Source: Oxytricha trifallax (taxonomy: Eukaryota > Ciliophora > Spirotrichea > Sporadotrichida > Oxytrichidae). From it: a stretch of DNA of 64,000 bases. A program made the translations under genes and the position numbers. The notes beneath the pieces were generated by a model, which searched no databases, was not told the DNA's origin, and saw only the letters and a program-made list of their open reading frames with translations. The stretch covers positions 1 to 64,000 of the forward strand of contig ARYC01000199.1 of NCBI GenBank assembly GCA_000711775.1. Direction: 5' to 3'. Below are positions 23,561 to 35,702 of the stretch, one piece after another. The first letter of the stretch is position 1. Each line of letters begins with the position of its first letter.

Positions 23561-24625
23561 TTGCGAGACAAAAATAGCATGCTTTAGGGATCTATTTATG
23601 ATGAATATTATATAGATTTAGTATTTAAACTGCAATATTGATGTGATATATACAGTGAATAAATCAAACAAGTGCTGAATTATAAGTCAATAGCACTACT
23701 CTTAAAGCGAAGTTCATCAACTGTTCGCTCTCACTGCCTTATAACAGTATAACTAAAGCAATAATAGCTGAATTCTAAGCCTCAGAGGAAATCAAAGTTT
23801 CTATAGAAGAAGATTGATTATCTAATTAATGAAAAATAATTGAAGTATTGTGCTCACTTCTCTCTCGACCAACGAGCTCTTAAATTTCATCGCTAGTTCC
23901 TTGAGTTGAAAGTCTTTGCATAGTCTGTTTTAATCATTTATAAACGAAATGGTATATCTTACAAATGTGTAAATCGTATCAAGAGAGTAATTGATTTCAC
24001 TCTGCCATTTTGCAACAACAACTTAAATTATATTTATAATTAAATGCAAAGAGCTCAATAAAATAATATAAAGTTTAGACATGCTGACGAGGCTGTGTTT
24101 ACCTTCAACACTTTAATCTAGAAATAATGGTATAAGAGACATAGTAATATAGAAGTATATGATTAGAAGTTCAAGGTATAAACGATGGCGATTCTTGGAG
24201 TAATTAGCAAGGATACTGGTTTAGAGACTTATGTAATTCATCCTCGCTCTATTTATACAAAGCAGTATATCAAGTTCTTAGAACAGCTGAGAGAGAAGTA
24301 CCCTGAATAAGAGATTAAACTGTTTGTTGATAATCTTTCTGCTCATAAGACTAAAGATACAAGGAAGAGTTATGAACAACTTAGAATAACGCCAGTGTTC
24401 AACGTGCCTTACAGCCCATAGTTTAATGGAATTGAATTCTACTGGGGTATACTAAAAGGTCATTATAAGAAACTGCTGCTATACCATCTAATGCATGACC
24501 TACCTATCGATACAGTAGACTTTATTAAAAGCTCAGCGAAGAGAGTAGATAATTTGTTGGCTTAAAAGTGTGCTAAAGAAGGGAGAGTGAATGTATATAA
24601 ATAAGTTTTGTAGTTAAGTTAATGA
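23561..24625 (+). pseudogene. TBE copy 1 transposase (42-kDa type, DD34E)
   Basis: The frame aligns throughout with the intact copy-3 protein. The start codon position holds TTG instead of ATG, and codon 27 is TGA (23639-23641) where copy 3 has Gly. Otherwise the frame is open to TGA at 24623-24625. The catalytic residues are visible: D in HADEAVF, D in LFVDNLSAHK, and E in SPQFNGIEFYW 35 codons later. In Oxytricha these transposases take part in programmed DNA elimination. This copy would need read-through or a downstream start (ATG at 23579, still before the TGA), so it is probably inactive. Confidence 0.9.
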
Positions 24626-24634
24626 ATATATAAG

Positions 24635-25401
24635 TCACATTTAAAATTCTTTAGAGGGAGCTGGCTTCTCTTTCTTTTCTTCTACTTCTTGCTTCCCTCC
24701 ACCTAAGTTTCTTCTCTTACTGCCAGCTCCAGCATCTATGTTCATTGACTCTGGTGGCTGAATATTTGAATAAAGTCTCTTGCTGACTTCATACTTTGTC
24801 TGCGACTTTCGCTCTCTGTGAAGCTTGCTCTATTCCTTCATCAAGAAGATGCCAGTATCAGATTTTTCTAAAGAGTTAAGCTACAAATCTTACTTGAAAT
24901 ATAAGGGTGCTTCTGCAGCTCTGATAGCCAGCTCTCATTTATCCCTTGTTTGTCTTTATCTTTTGAAGAGATGCTGTACCTTTTCTTATAAGATTCCTGA
25001 ATAATTTTTTTTCTCAAGTAATCTCCTTTAATTTTTGCAAGTATGCCAAAGAAATAGTTTCTATCAGGAATTTTTGACAACTGCTTCTTAGTAGACAGGT
25101 ACTGCAAAACTTCTGGGTCATTCATAGCATCATCATATAAGTTAGTGGATAGTTTGGAATCTCTGCAAACTTTACATCTTAAGTTTTCAATGCTTTCTTC
25201 TCTTCGCAGAGAATCGCTCTTAGAAATGATATTTTAGTACCTTCCATCGTTGGCAGAACAAACCAACTACATAATCAAGATAAGTTACTATGAGTTCATT
25301 ACCATGCTGCACCAGGTAGCGATGCAAATCCTCCTTGCTTATAAATCTTTAAATCAATTCTTGTGCTTGCACTCTTTTCATTGATCATTCACTGACTCCA
25401 T
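24635..25401 (-). pseudogene. TBE copy 1 22-kDa-type protein
   Basis: The start ATG at 25401 (MESVND) is followed after seven codons by a one-base loss that brings in TGA. A second one-base loss near 24870 shifts the C-terminal part. Intact stretches include DRNYFFGILAKIKGDYLRKK and SWLSELQKHPYISSKICSL. The family is specific to TBEs and its function is unknown. It is transcribed towards the transposase, with the two stops only about 10 bp apart. Confidence 0.8.
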
Positions 25402-25935
25402 CTTGTTTATAGATCTAATAAATGATATTCAGATTTAAGATTATAGATTTCAATTATATACGTCTGTGATAATTACTATAAAATATGGGCATCCTATAGG
25501 ATGTCAACCTCTAAGTAGGATATGGAGAAGGTTATGAGAACTGGTTTCAAACTTGAGAGATTGATATCAATTTCTACTGTAATAGTTCCATATTATTAAA
25601 TTAAAAATGGTACGTACTTAATGTACTTAATTAGTAGTAGCTACTAAAATTCAATTACTAAATTAGGAACTTTAATTAATTCTAGTACTTAATTAGGAGC
25701 ACCCTAATTTTAATCATAAAATTATAAAATACCTTCTAAAGCAGTACAAACTTAATTAGGTGCACCTCTTAAATAGGTACGTGCTGTAATAAACTTATTA
25801 TTGATAGTAAAAATGGTTACTTTCTCATCCATATTTAGAGCTGGTTCGTCTCTTAGTGCTCATTTTTCTTCCTTAAAAATTAAAGGGTTGCAAAGCTATA
25901 GAGGCAGTTTCATAATTTTAAATTCAAATTTAAAT

Positions 25936-27130
25936 ATGAGAGCTATTATTTTAAGAAAAACAACAGCACTTCCATCAAACTAAATAAGACTTACCTTTGG
26001 CAGCAATAAAAAGTGTGAGAGCTGTGAGATGAGCTCTCATAAAGAACTACCAGAGCTATCACTTGAGGTCTCTGTTATTAAAATAGAAATTAAAAATAGA
26101 AAATATGGCAAACAAGCGTGTGGGAGACAGACAGGAGGAAAAAGTTAGAAATGAAATTTCAATGTTAGTAGAAGAAGTTGAAGTTTATTTATTTGAGCTT
26201 TGTGAGAGAGATTTAGCTCATAAATCAAGCTGGTATAGACATATTAAGGTCCATAAGGAAGCTAAGTCTTTTGTATACTTAAAACATGACAAAGTTTATG
26301 GAAAGTATGATTGCTTTGAGTGCCATAAACAGTACTCTTATACAAGAGACTTAAAGAAGCATATTTTAAAAGCCCTCAAGAAAGAAATAGAAGTTGAAGA
26401 TTAAGACACTCAACTGAAGTTTCTCTACAATAGAAAAGCAAGGGAGCCTCTTTAAGTTCAGGAACTTTAACAAGCAAGTGAATCAGAGTATGTGAGGATA
26501 GCACTCAACTTCTTAGCATCAGAGCCCACTAAAATCATGATTAAAATATAATACAAGAAAATTCTAGTATTTGCATAGATTGATTTAGATATTTCTCTCT
26601 AAAACTACCTAATTCTAGAGGACTCCTAAGAGAAAAAGGTTATTAAGGATCATCAGTATGCTTACAAGGTATACCCTTTCAACTATCTCTATAGTAATGA
26701 TAAATATTATATTGAGTTTACTAATGAGTATTAAGTCCTCCCTCAGGCTAAGTTTAAAGAGTGTAAATACTTAATCAAGTTAGATGCTGTTCTCCTTAAG
26801 AGTGGAAGTATCAAAACTCGGAAGTGTTATGGGAACTCCAGGCTATTATTCAAAGAGAGAAGACTGGAGATGGTGATTTTTAGTGGGATGTGTGGGCTTT
26901 AGCAGCAATAATAATAGAGTACAATATGCTTGCAACGATTACTACGCTACAAGGTGCGAGAAAGATGCTAAGCAAATAATAATGTAGTTTATAAACAAAA
27001 CCAGAGTCTCTTAATCAATGAAACAAATGGCAGAGTAAATAATAAGAAAACCAAACTCATGATCAGTCATATCAATTAAGCAGATAGAGTTGTGATTAAG
27101 CAAGATAAACTTTAGACATATCCCACATGA
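25936..27130 (+). pseudogene. TBE copy 1 zinc-finger/kinase protein, kinase core deleted
   Basis: The N-terminal ATG at 25936 (MRAIILRKTTALPSN) leads to a two-base loss just before the internal MANKRVGD at 26105. From 26105 the frame has a first degenerate finger (FELCERDLAHKSSWYRHIK) and a C2H2-like second finger (YDCFECHKQYSYTRDLKKH). It continues to the kinase N-lobe region (KECKYLIKLDAVLL). There it jumps directly to GSIKTRK, losing about 300 bp that in copy 3 encode the HRDLKPEN catalytic loop. The C-terminal part is also frameshifted. The kinase cannot be active. Confidence 0.85.
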
Positions 27131-27618
27131 TCCGAAAGTGCATTTTGAGTGATTAAATTAAATACATTTACTATATATTTCCTATTTAAATCTATTAATA
27201 TCCCCAACCCCTAACAAATTCCCTACAGATCAAAGCACTTATAAACCTCAATAAGGGGTTTTGGTGTTTTGAATGTATGTAGTTGATTTAAAATATTTAT
27301 AATTTTTAAAAATATTAATGCATAGTTGTCAATATTATGTTTATAAAGAAATTATTTTAAAATTTGAATATGAGATCTATTCATATAGGATCTTGTATAA
27401 AAAAAAGGTAACGGATTTTGTGAATTTAATAAATAACTTTTATAATATAACCAAGAAAGTCATAATTAAGTTAGATTCAAATGATGAAAATAATTCATAA
27501 AAATAGTAATTTAAAGAGTGGTGATAGGTGACTCAGATTAAAGGGTGGGAAGGAGTATTTCAATTTATGGTGGAGAAGGGGTCTCTCGAATAAGGGTGTC
27601 TCGTTTAGAATAAATATT

Positions 27619-27912
27619 AATAACTTCAAAGAGGAATAACTGTTCCAAAATTTTACTATAAGTATTGCATTTTTACTTAACGAATATAATAAGCAAAATC
27701 TTTACTATAAATTTTTATACGTGTTGAGTTTATTTCAGAAAAATGCAACATAACACTATGTATTTGATGGTATTAAAGTATAATTTAATTAAAAAAATGT
27801 CACAACCGATTACATTTTTATTTTAAATTTCTTAACATCAAAACTTTTCGTAACCCTAAAATAACTATAAAATAATTTTTATTATTATTTTTATCTCAAA
27901 ATTATATAAACT
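27619..27912. other. AT-rich spacer
   Basis: No supported feature between the foldback arm and the resumed gene A exon. Confidence 0.4.
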
Positions 27913-28548
27913 ATGAAGGAAATTTCATGCGTTTTGATTGGGGTAATTAACATAAGAAGGATAATTTATATAGCTATAACTGTTTCTCTATCAAAATTTA
28001 AAAAGCAACTCTATGTAAGATTAGCACATGTTAACTTTAATATAATTATTATAGGCTGTAATTTGCATCTTTGTAATATATTTCTATCTATAAATGGTAA
28101 GAATAATTTAACCTTACGAAAGTAAATACCTAAACTCAATGGACTCGTTTGCTTCTCTAACTACTTCTTCAACAATCATATTTGGAATATTTTTTCTTGA
28201 AAAAACAAATAAAGATAATTAGATAACTGTGACACTTTTATTCTCAACTATCTTGATAATCAATCTTATAAATTACAAGTTTTATTTTTAATTAAAAGAT
28301 AGTAAGCATCAATTAATTGGTTATTTAGTAAATCTAATTTTTTAAATGAATTTTTACCGTAATTACCGCTAATAATATAGTTATATAACATTTTACTCTT
28401 AATTTTAATCAATTGTTCATTTGTGCTCTATTGGATTTCTAAAATGGCTCCTATTTTATTTAGAATAGTCCGAGGAAAAATCAATTTACTAAAAGAGTTG
28501 CAAGTTTCATATAGAATCTCAAGGTAAAAAACCATATCTGCAAAAAAC
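27913..28548 (+). CDS. gene A, C-terminal membrane domain, resumed
   Basis: Text EISCVLIGVINIRRIIYIAI is what the family has directly after the FYW of the conserved domain, so this is the continuation of the part ending at 20880. It runs on to MDSFASLTTSSTIIFGIFFL and LLFSTILIINLINYKFYF, two more hydrophobic segments, and ends in a polar tail before TGA near 28546. A splice or elimination junction is needed to join it to 20880; I could not place it exactly. Confidence 0.65.
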
Positions 28549-28959
28549 AGCATGATTAGCTCCCCAAATGTATCTCCACTTGGTAAATCATAAACTAATA
28601 ATCGTGCAAATTTGCAGAAATTGTCATTTATTGGAAATAAATTTTAAGAAGAGTGTACTGATTAGATGAATATAGCTCAATCTCAATAAAAACTTAAAGA
28701 GTCGGATAATCATATAGAAAAAGGGGAGGGAATTACTGCTTAATTTTATAGTTTAAGCTTCAAATAATTGAACATTTATATTTTGAAAAAATATTCATTA
28801 ATTCTGCATTAATTATAAAATCAATGTTTGATTATTAAATTTTTTCTTTGAATTTAATGTATAATACTGCTAACAACTTATTCATTAATCTTTAAGGTTT
28901 TACTTAATAATTTTTATCAATAAAAACTACCATAAAAAGATATCATAAACAACGAATTG

Positions 28960-29140
28960 CAAAATTTCTCAAATTACTTAGGAGTAAAATAGTAAGAAGA
29001 GTCAAATGAAGAACATTCTAAATCTAGAGATATAAGTGTTTACCTACATGAAAATCAATAAAATTTGTATAATTCTCATAATTATGTGGATGAATATTTT
29101 TAAAAAATAACCTTAATTAAATTTCTGTAATAAAATTAGT
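28960..29140 (+). CDS. gene A, possible cytoplasmic tail exon
   Basis: The frame reads NFSNYLGVKQQEESNEEHSK and SRDISVYLHENQQNLYNS, an acidic Ser/Asn-rich text typical of the cytoplasmic ends of this family. The link to 27913-28548 is inferred from order and strand only. Confidence 0.4.
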
Positions 29141-29370
29141 AAATTAAAGTAGCACTGCTTTGTTATAATTATCTTATAATTTTATTATATAAACAAATAT
29201 TTATTTAAATCTGTGAGTAAGTAAATCGCTTAAGGCAAGGGATATTAAAAAAGAGATTAAAATTTAATTAGAGATCTAAATTATATAATAATCAGTTTTA
29301 TTTATTGCTAAAATATACATGTTAAATAGGGGCCATAAATTATTAAAAAATGGCATTAGGTTTATTAGGA

Positions 29371-29752
29371 ATATTTCTTCTAACCGAGATACCCCTCCCC
29401 ACCCCCCTCCCACCCTTAACCGAGATACCCCTCCCCATACCCCCTCCCCACCCCCAACCTATTTTATAATAAAATAATATAATAATTTATAAAATCTTTT
29501 ATAAATGAGAATTTTATAAATTAATCATTAGTATTAATTTAAATATAATTAAATTTATTAAGCTTTAATTATAAATAAAAATAATTATTCAATCAATATA
29601 ATTTATAAAATTCTCATTTATAAAAGATTTTATAAATTATTATATTATTTTATTATAAAATAGGTTGGTGGTGGGGAGGGGGGTATGGGGAGGGGTATCT
29701 CGGTCAAGGGTGGGGAGGGGGTGGGGAGGGGTATCTCGGTTAGAACAAATAT
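29371..29752. mobile_element. 382-bp foldback element
   Basis: The arms are long inverted repeats with CCGAGATACCCCTCCCC phrases duplicated inside each arm, an AT-rich palindromic stem and a short asymmetric centre. The ends resemble those of the foldback around TBE copy 1, so both belong to one family. The C-rich and G-rich arms could fold strongly. No coding content. Confidence 0.85.
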
Positions 29753-30111
29753 TAACCTAAGTCTTTTCTTTCTTTAGATAGTGGAGTCCAGCTAATTAGT
29801 AAATTTCCAGTTTTAGAATAAATAATTTTAGTTAATCTAAAAATAGAATTAGGTTTCTGACTAAATAACTAAAAGTCATTATGTATTTGCCTTTGTCCTT
29901 GATAGTCCTGAAGATCAAAGTTCATATCACTCTCGCTTGGTCACTGTTTATATTAGCAATAAATAAAATTTATTTATATTACCTTTTATTATCTTTCACG
30001 ACTCAACTTGTTAGATAAAAAGAATGCATAGATTTTTAAAATATTATCTTCTAAATTTGTAAGTAATTTACCTAATCACATCAAAAATGATTATAACTAC
30101 AACAAAATTTG
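29753..30111. other. no gene recognised
   Basis: AT-rich spacer between the foldback and the duplicated frame. Confidence 0.4.
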
Positions 30112-30540
30112 CTTGAATTATTCTAAAAAATAAAAGTAACAATCAAGTTCACTCTAAAAACACAAGGAATCTGTTAAATATTATTCAAACAACAACAATA
30201 ATGAAATAATATTCTCGAAACATAATTAGAATGATAAAATTAATTCAAAAGCACAATCAGCAATCAACGTTTTCTAATTGTATAATGCTAACTTTAGTTC
30301 ATCATTTAAAATACCCAAAAATATTATAAATAACTAGGATAATCAATCAACTGGTTAAATATTTTATAATTTTTATTGGTTCTAAAAGTAAAGAATCACT
30401 TAACAAGATTTTGGGTAAATCTCCAATATAAAACAACTTTGCACATAAAAGTTTTGCTTTTTAGAATCAATATAACAAAAGAGTGATTAATTATACAAAA
30501 GACTTCTAGAATAACTATTTTTCACCATAACGCTAAATTG
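30112..30540 (+). CDS. Asn/Gln/Lys-rich frame, duplicated at 35.1 kb
   Basis: This open frame contains NNQDNQSTGQIFYNFYWF. DNA with the same order (AATCAATTAACTGGTTAAA and the next ~500 bp) recurs around 35130-35700. A following frame (30583-30778) starting MNLQSYKNLINLQQTS corresponds to the one at 35382. They could be remnants of two tandem gene tails or of a duplicated intergenic unit. No family is recognised. Confidence 0.3.
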
Positions 30541-31616
30541 AAGATTTTACTGAATTTGTAAATTAGTTTTTAATAAATTTTATGAATCTACAGTCATATA
30601 AAAATCTAATTAATTTATAACAAACCAGTACGAAAAAACTCTCAAGAAAAATAATGATCTATAGCAAAAATAATTCTAAAAATCTAGCAAAAAACAAATT
30701 TAATAAAATGCTGCTAAGACTTAAATACTTCTCAATAAGATATTTAAAGAGATTTAATGATAAATCTTAATATTGACTCAGAGAGATAATATAATATATT
30801 TTAACTCAAACTGCAATCTTTACTCAAAGAAACAAAAGATTGATTTTGATATTATTACATATTCTATCAAATAATGATTTTAATAATTTGATTTCTTGAT
30901 TTATAAGAAAAATCTCGCATAATCAGGATGCTTTCTCTGATTTTAAATTTAAAAAAGGGCATAAAATTTATTTTTTTACCTTTAATAACTTCAAAAAGCA
31001 AATTTATCATATGGAAAAGAAATGTTATTGAATTTCAATGATTGATATATTCCTTTAAAATCATTTTTTTATTCAAAAATTAATTGAAATGTATATTCAA
31101 GTTATATATAAATTAGAAGGAGAATTGCTTATATAATTTAAGATACTTAAATAATTTTTCAAAAAGATTATTAATTTTCAAAAAAGAGATAACTTTACAT
31201 TTAAATAACTTACATATGATTTTTTTAATTAAATATAAAATATCAAAACTGAAATCCAATTCATTTAAGAATCTGTCTTAGTTTAAACAACTCTTTTTAA
31301 GCTTTATTATTTATTAAATAAAAATAATATTCTATATAAACATTTAAATATGATTTCTTCACTTAAATTTATTTAAAATTTTGATTTATAATTAGTTGAG
31401 CTGCTTAAAATCAATTATCGTAAATTCTGTAAATGCATTAAAAAAATAAAAAATAAATAATTTTCTATTTATTTTTTATATACAAATTAATCTATATATT
31501 TGTACATGAATCGATATTAAAACTAAACATTGCATTTTTCAATTGTAATTATTAAATATTTTAGAATCTATTCATAATTTAATAATTATTATTGTTATTG
31601 TTGGAAAAGATGATGA
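30541..31616. other. AT-rich, mostly unassigned
   Basis: Contains the degraded relative of the 35382 frame at 30583-30778. Nothing else is supported. Confidence 0.4.
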
Positions 31617-31925
31617 ACTGATATCTATGAATATGCACTTGAACCAGATCACATAGATGAAAAAACTGAATATAAAACATCTAAAAAAAAGAAGCGAAAA
31701 AATAAAAAAGAGATCAGGCTTTGGTTGTTGGCATGCTGGCCTGTCAAAGCAAGGGACATCCCCCCAGAGATACTTTTTATGCCGCGCCCAGGGATGTGGG
31801 AAGTGGGACCAGATGACAAGGGACAAGACCCCAAAGAGTACTCTATTAGAGGCAAAAAGGTCCTAACGGCCTAATTCGCTCTCCAAGCTGAAAATGGACC
31901 AGAGATAAATGACCCAAAAGACATT
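31617..31925 (+). CDS. unknown coding island, GC-richer than its surroundings
   Basis: After a TGA at 31614-31616 the frame stays open and reads DEKTEYKTSKKKKRKNKK, a basic stretch, followed by IRLWLLACWPVKARDIPPEI and MWEVGPDDKGQDPKEYSIRG. The composition is that of a real protein and the G+C is far above the flanks. There is no ATG at the start, so it looks like one exon or one germline segment of a gene whose other parts are elsewhere. No family is recognised. Confidence 0.45.
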
Positions 31926-32705
31926 TATTTTAGGCAATAACATCACTCTAAGTACTAAGCACAACTAATCAATATATATATACGCTCTATAATTATAGCA
32001 ATAACAACTACAACAATAATAATATTTATTTAATACTAGAGACTTTATTTCTAGTTTTCATATTCACCTTGCCTAAAATTATCATCATCATCATGTTTTA
32101 TTTTATCTAGATTTGTATAATTAATCTAAAAGGAACATATATATATATATTTGTATAATTAGATTTTTGACTTAAAAATACCTTTTATTTTTACTGAATC
32201 ATGACTAAGATTAATCAAACTACGCTTATACTTTTAAAAACTAATTTGAATATTAAGCTAAATAAACCAAGACCTTAAACGTGAAAAATTTTTGTTAATA
32301 TTTTTTAATTATTATTCAATAGCAAGATTAACCAGGTCATATTTAAGAGAAATTATAAAAGAGAAAAAAATAAAATTCATTAAATAGTTAAGTCTTGTTA
32401 AAATCTTATTGTGAATGATGTTAAATATCTAAAAATGAAAATGAATAAAATGTCTTAATAATTTATTTTAATTACAATTAAATTTATAACATCTCATAAA
32501 TTTAAAATATTTATAATTTATAACTCCCTCATTAAGTAAACAAGTAAGTAATAATATTAAAATTAATTTATAATTAAAATTACTTTTGATTAGGAAGTTT
32601 TTATTTAAATAATAAAGAATAATGGCGCTTTTAAGATTCTCTTTCTATTTGAGGTTATTAAGGAATCTTCATTTAAAAATATTCTAGTTGTATATAGTAT
32701 TTAAA
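31926..32705. other. no gene recognised
   Basis: AT-rich spacer up to the element with TGACGTCA arrays. Confidence 0.4.
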
Positions 32706-34899
32706 ATAATCTATAATCTAATAAAAATTTTGGCTATTGACGTCACCATTCGACACATGACGTCAGCGCTCGGTACCTGACGCTACCATTCGACACATGA
32801 CGTCAAGAGTATACACATAACATTAGAGCTAGCCAGTGACGTCCGGGCTTGGTACATGACGTCACGACTCGGTAAATGATGAAAATAAATAGTATTTATT
32901 ATCATGGATTAATTTATCATCAAATTATATAATCTAAGTACAATTTTAGTTTTCGCTTTTAATATTATATTAATTTAAGACTATTAAATTAATTAATGTT
33001 GAAAGATATGAAGATTTTTAATAATAAATTACATAGATCCTTAATAAACCTTTTTTTTATAAGATTCTACTTAATTTATTACAGCATTAATGAATTTTAA
33101 TAAATATGTTCATAAATACCAAAACTATTTTTAAATAATATGAAATTGTTATTGATTGAATTTTATTTTGAATTTTTATTAAATGTTGTATAAATAAAAT
33201 ATGCATAGACAGATTTCTCTTTTAATATTAGAAATTTGATATCAAATTAATCATTTTTGTTTGAACAAAAATTTTAGGAATATACTTTAGAGTATTGTAA
33301 AAGCAACTTTTTTTTGTAAAATATAATTAAAATTTAATTTACATGAATTTTACACTTAGTCAAATTTTCTTACAATTTAATATATAAAAGAGTTATAGTA
33401 AAATTAAATTATCAAAATTTTTGTCTACCTTGACAATTTAGTAATTTTAATATATTTACTTAAATCATAATAGATCGTATTAATTCCGTTAATAAATAGG
33501 TGGAGGAACTTTATTAAAGGTATAATTTTAAATTAATTTATTAAACTGCATGTGTTTTAAATTTTACGAACTTATCATAATCTGTTTATGATAAAATTTG
33601 GGGTTTCAAATTTTAAACTCGATCGATTAAGAATTTGAAAATATTATTTTTTATATATTCACAAGATTTAATAAAAGGATAATAGTTTTTGAACGGTAAC
33701 ATAGTTTTCTTTTTTAAATTTAAATAGCTTTCTTATCTAAGATTCAACACATAATTTATATATTTAAAATTACAAGATTTTCTCATTTGAAATAGTATAA
33801 ATTTTATATTTTACGTACTTTTTTTAATTTAAGTAGATCATTATAAAGTCTTCCACTACTCTATGCATCCATTAAATCTCTTGAAGATTGCCTTCAAAAT
33901 TAGATTAAATATTTGAATAATATCATAATTTATAATTCATTACAATAAATGAGTTCCACAAATTTGACAAAGAATATTAATTTTTAATTATTTGCAGCAC
34001 CTAATTAAATAGGATGAAAATTAAATAGTGATTTTAAATAAAAATAAATATAAGTTTTCGAGAGAAAAGAAAAAATGCTGTACTAGAGACTAAATTATCC
34101 GCTATAATATTTATTTTCAAAAATATTTTTGCTTAATACACATTATATTTATAAATCACAATAAAAAAATATAATTTTACTTAATTAAATAAATTCGAAA
34201 ATTAATTTTACTATGAAAAAATCAATATGTAAATAAATATATTTTTTATCCTAAGGATTTCAAATATAATATTATATGTAATGGGTTACATTATTTGGCA
34301 TGTGCATTTATAAATTTTTACATAATTTAAAAAAATGATTCTATGCACAACTTACACCTATAAATTGTTTTAAAATTAAAATTTGTTATTTTCAATTTAG
34401 AATTTAAAGATATAAATCCTATAAAGAATTTCATAAATTACAATAATATTAGTATTATACTTAATAAATAGCCAAAAATCATTTTATAAAAAATATAATG
34501 TAAGACTTTAAAATTGATTATAATAGTTCTATTAATATTTTATATTTTAGAAGATATGCTTTAAATATATAAATAAAAGCTTAAAAAACATAATTGGAAT
34601 TATAAAACTATAATTTAGAAAATGTTGATTCAAAACCTTTTCTTAATATAATGCATATTTGGCAAAATTGAATATTAAAAGCGAAAACTAAAATTGTACT
34701 TAGATTATATAATTTGATGATAAATTAATCCATGATAATAAATACTATTTATTTTTTATCATTTACCGAGTCGTGACGTCATGTACCAAGCCCAGACGTC
34801 ACTAACCAGCTCTTACCCTGACGTCATGTGGTTTGTCCTGACTCCATATGTCGAATGGTGAAGTCAATAGCCAAAATCTTTATTATATTATAGATTATC
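32706..34899. mobile_element. 2.2-kb element with ~250-bp inverted repeats carrying TGACGTCA arrays
   Basis: The left arm (about 32706-32969) and right arm (about 34669-34899) are inverted copies. Each holds several TGACGTCA or near-TGACGTCA sites spaced about 19 bp apart, joined by TTCGACACA or CTCGGTACC-like words. The left arm has more units than the right. The 1.7-kb interior (32970-34668) is very AT-rich and shows no transposase or other gene. It is a non-autonomous foldback-like element or a germline-limited repeat. Confidence 0.75.
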
Positions 34900-35381
34900 C
34901 TTATAAAATTATATTTATTTTATCTCTTTTTTTTAAATATTCTTTATTTTTGGAACAAAATTAAGTGTTTATACAGAAATAGAAAGAACTATTTAAATGA
35001 AGATTCTAAAACTAATTTATTTATTTTATTTTCATTTAAGATATGAAAAATATTATTTATAATATGAATAATAGATTAAAGCTTATTCTACAAGCACTGG
35101 CTTTTAAACGTTTAATGCTAATTTTAGGACTTATAAATACCAAAGAGTAATAATGATCACAATAATCAATTAACTGGTTAAACTATTTTACATTAATTTA
35201 TTGGTACTAAAAGAAAAGAATTACTAATCAGGATGCTCAACAAATTTCCAAGATAATATAAAACTTTAAAGAATTAAAATGAATAAAAGCTAAGTAGTTA
35301 AACTATTGACTTCTAAAATAAATGCTAATTGTCGAAACTTTAATATGATGAAATTAATAAATTATATATTTTTAATTTTAT
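34900..35381. other. no gene; start of the segment duplicated from 30.3 kb
   Basis: From about 35130 the DNA resembles 30310 onward. No gene is supported. Confidence 0.4.
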
Positions 35382-35702
35382 ATGAATCAACAGCCTAAGA
35401 AAATATTGGTAAATTATCAATATATAAGCAACAGCACATTCTTGAAAAATATAATGGAATTATGCAAAAAGTTTAAAAAGGGAACAATAAATAGCAAAAT
35501 AAATATAGGAGTGCTTAAACTTAAACATTATTTAATCGAATTTTTTAAGAGGATTAATGATTATTATTTACTATTGAAGAAAAATATACTTAAATATATT
35601 TTAATTATTTATACTTTTAATGCTTTTGTCATTGAAACTAATTAAATCTTTTTGTCTTAGAATATATTAAAAAGATTATTATTTTTAATCAAAGAATTAT
35701 GA
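35382..35702 (+). CDS. unknown Lys/Ile/Asn-rich frame, relative of 30583
   Basis: ATG at 35382 opens a 106-codon frame (reading TAA/TAG as Gln) to TGA at 35700-35702, starting MNQQPKKILVNYQYISNS. It aligns loosely with MNLQSYKNLINLQQTS at 30583. Strong A/T bias explains much of its composition, so translation is uncertain. Confidence 0.3.

Larger units (their letters stand above)
23480..27271 (+). mobile_element. telomere-bearing element, copy 1 (3792 bp)
   Basis: It starts CAAAACCCCAAAACCCC and ends in the inverted G4T4 version (GGGGTTTTGGTGTTTTG). Inside these come the TBE-specific inner repeats AGGTTTATAAGTGCTTTGAT and its inverse. Gene order is transposase (+), 22-kDa-type frame (-), zinc-finger/kinase frame (+), as known for Oxytricha TBEs. 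Each gene has a lesion: a lost start and TGA in the transposase, frameshifts in the second gene, and a deletion of the kinase core in the third. Confidence 0.95.
23147..27618. mobile_element. foldback element with a TBE at its centre
   Basis: The arms 23147-23479 and 27272-27618 are inverted copies of each other, about 330-345 bp with few differences. They begin with TTGTTCTAAACGAGAC, close to the ends of the foldback at 29371-29752 (TTCTTCTAACCGAGA and its mate). The symmetry centre, CATACAnTGTATG, is exactly where TBE copy 1 lies. The bases next to the TBE are ATT on the left and AAT on the right, that is AnT with a different middle base. Confidence 0.8.

Noticed and set aside
31572..31855. 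Two minus-strand open frames over the 31.6-kb island
   Set aside because: They are antisense to the plus-strand frame, which has the better protein-like composition and extends further with the ciliate code.
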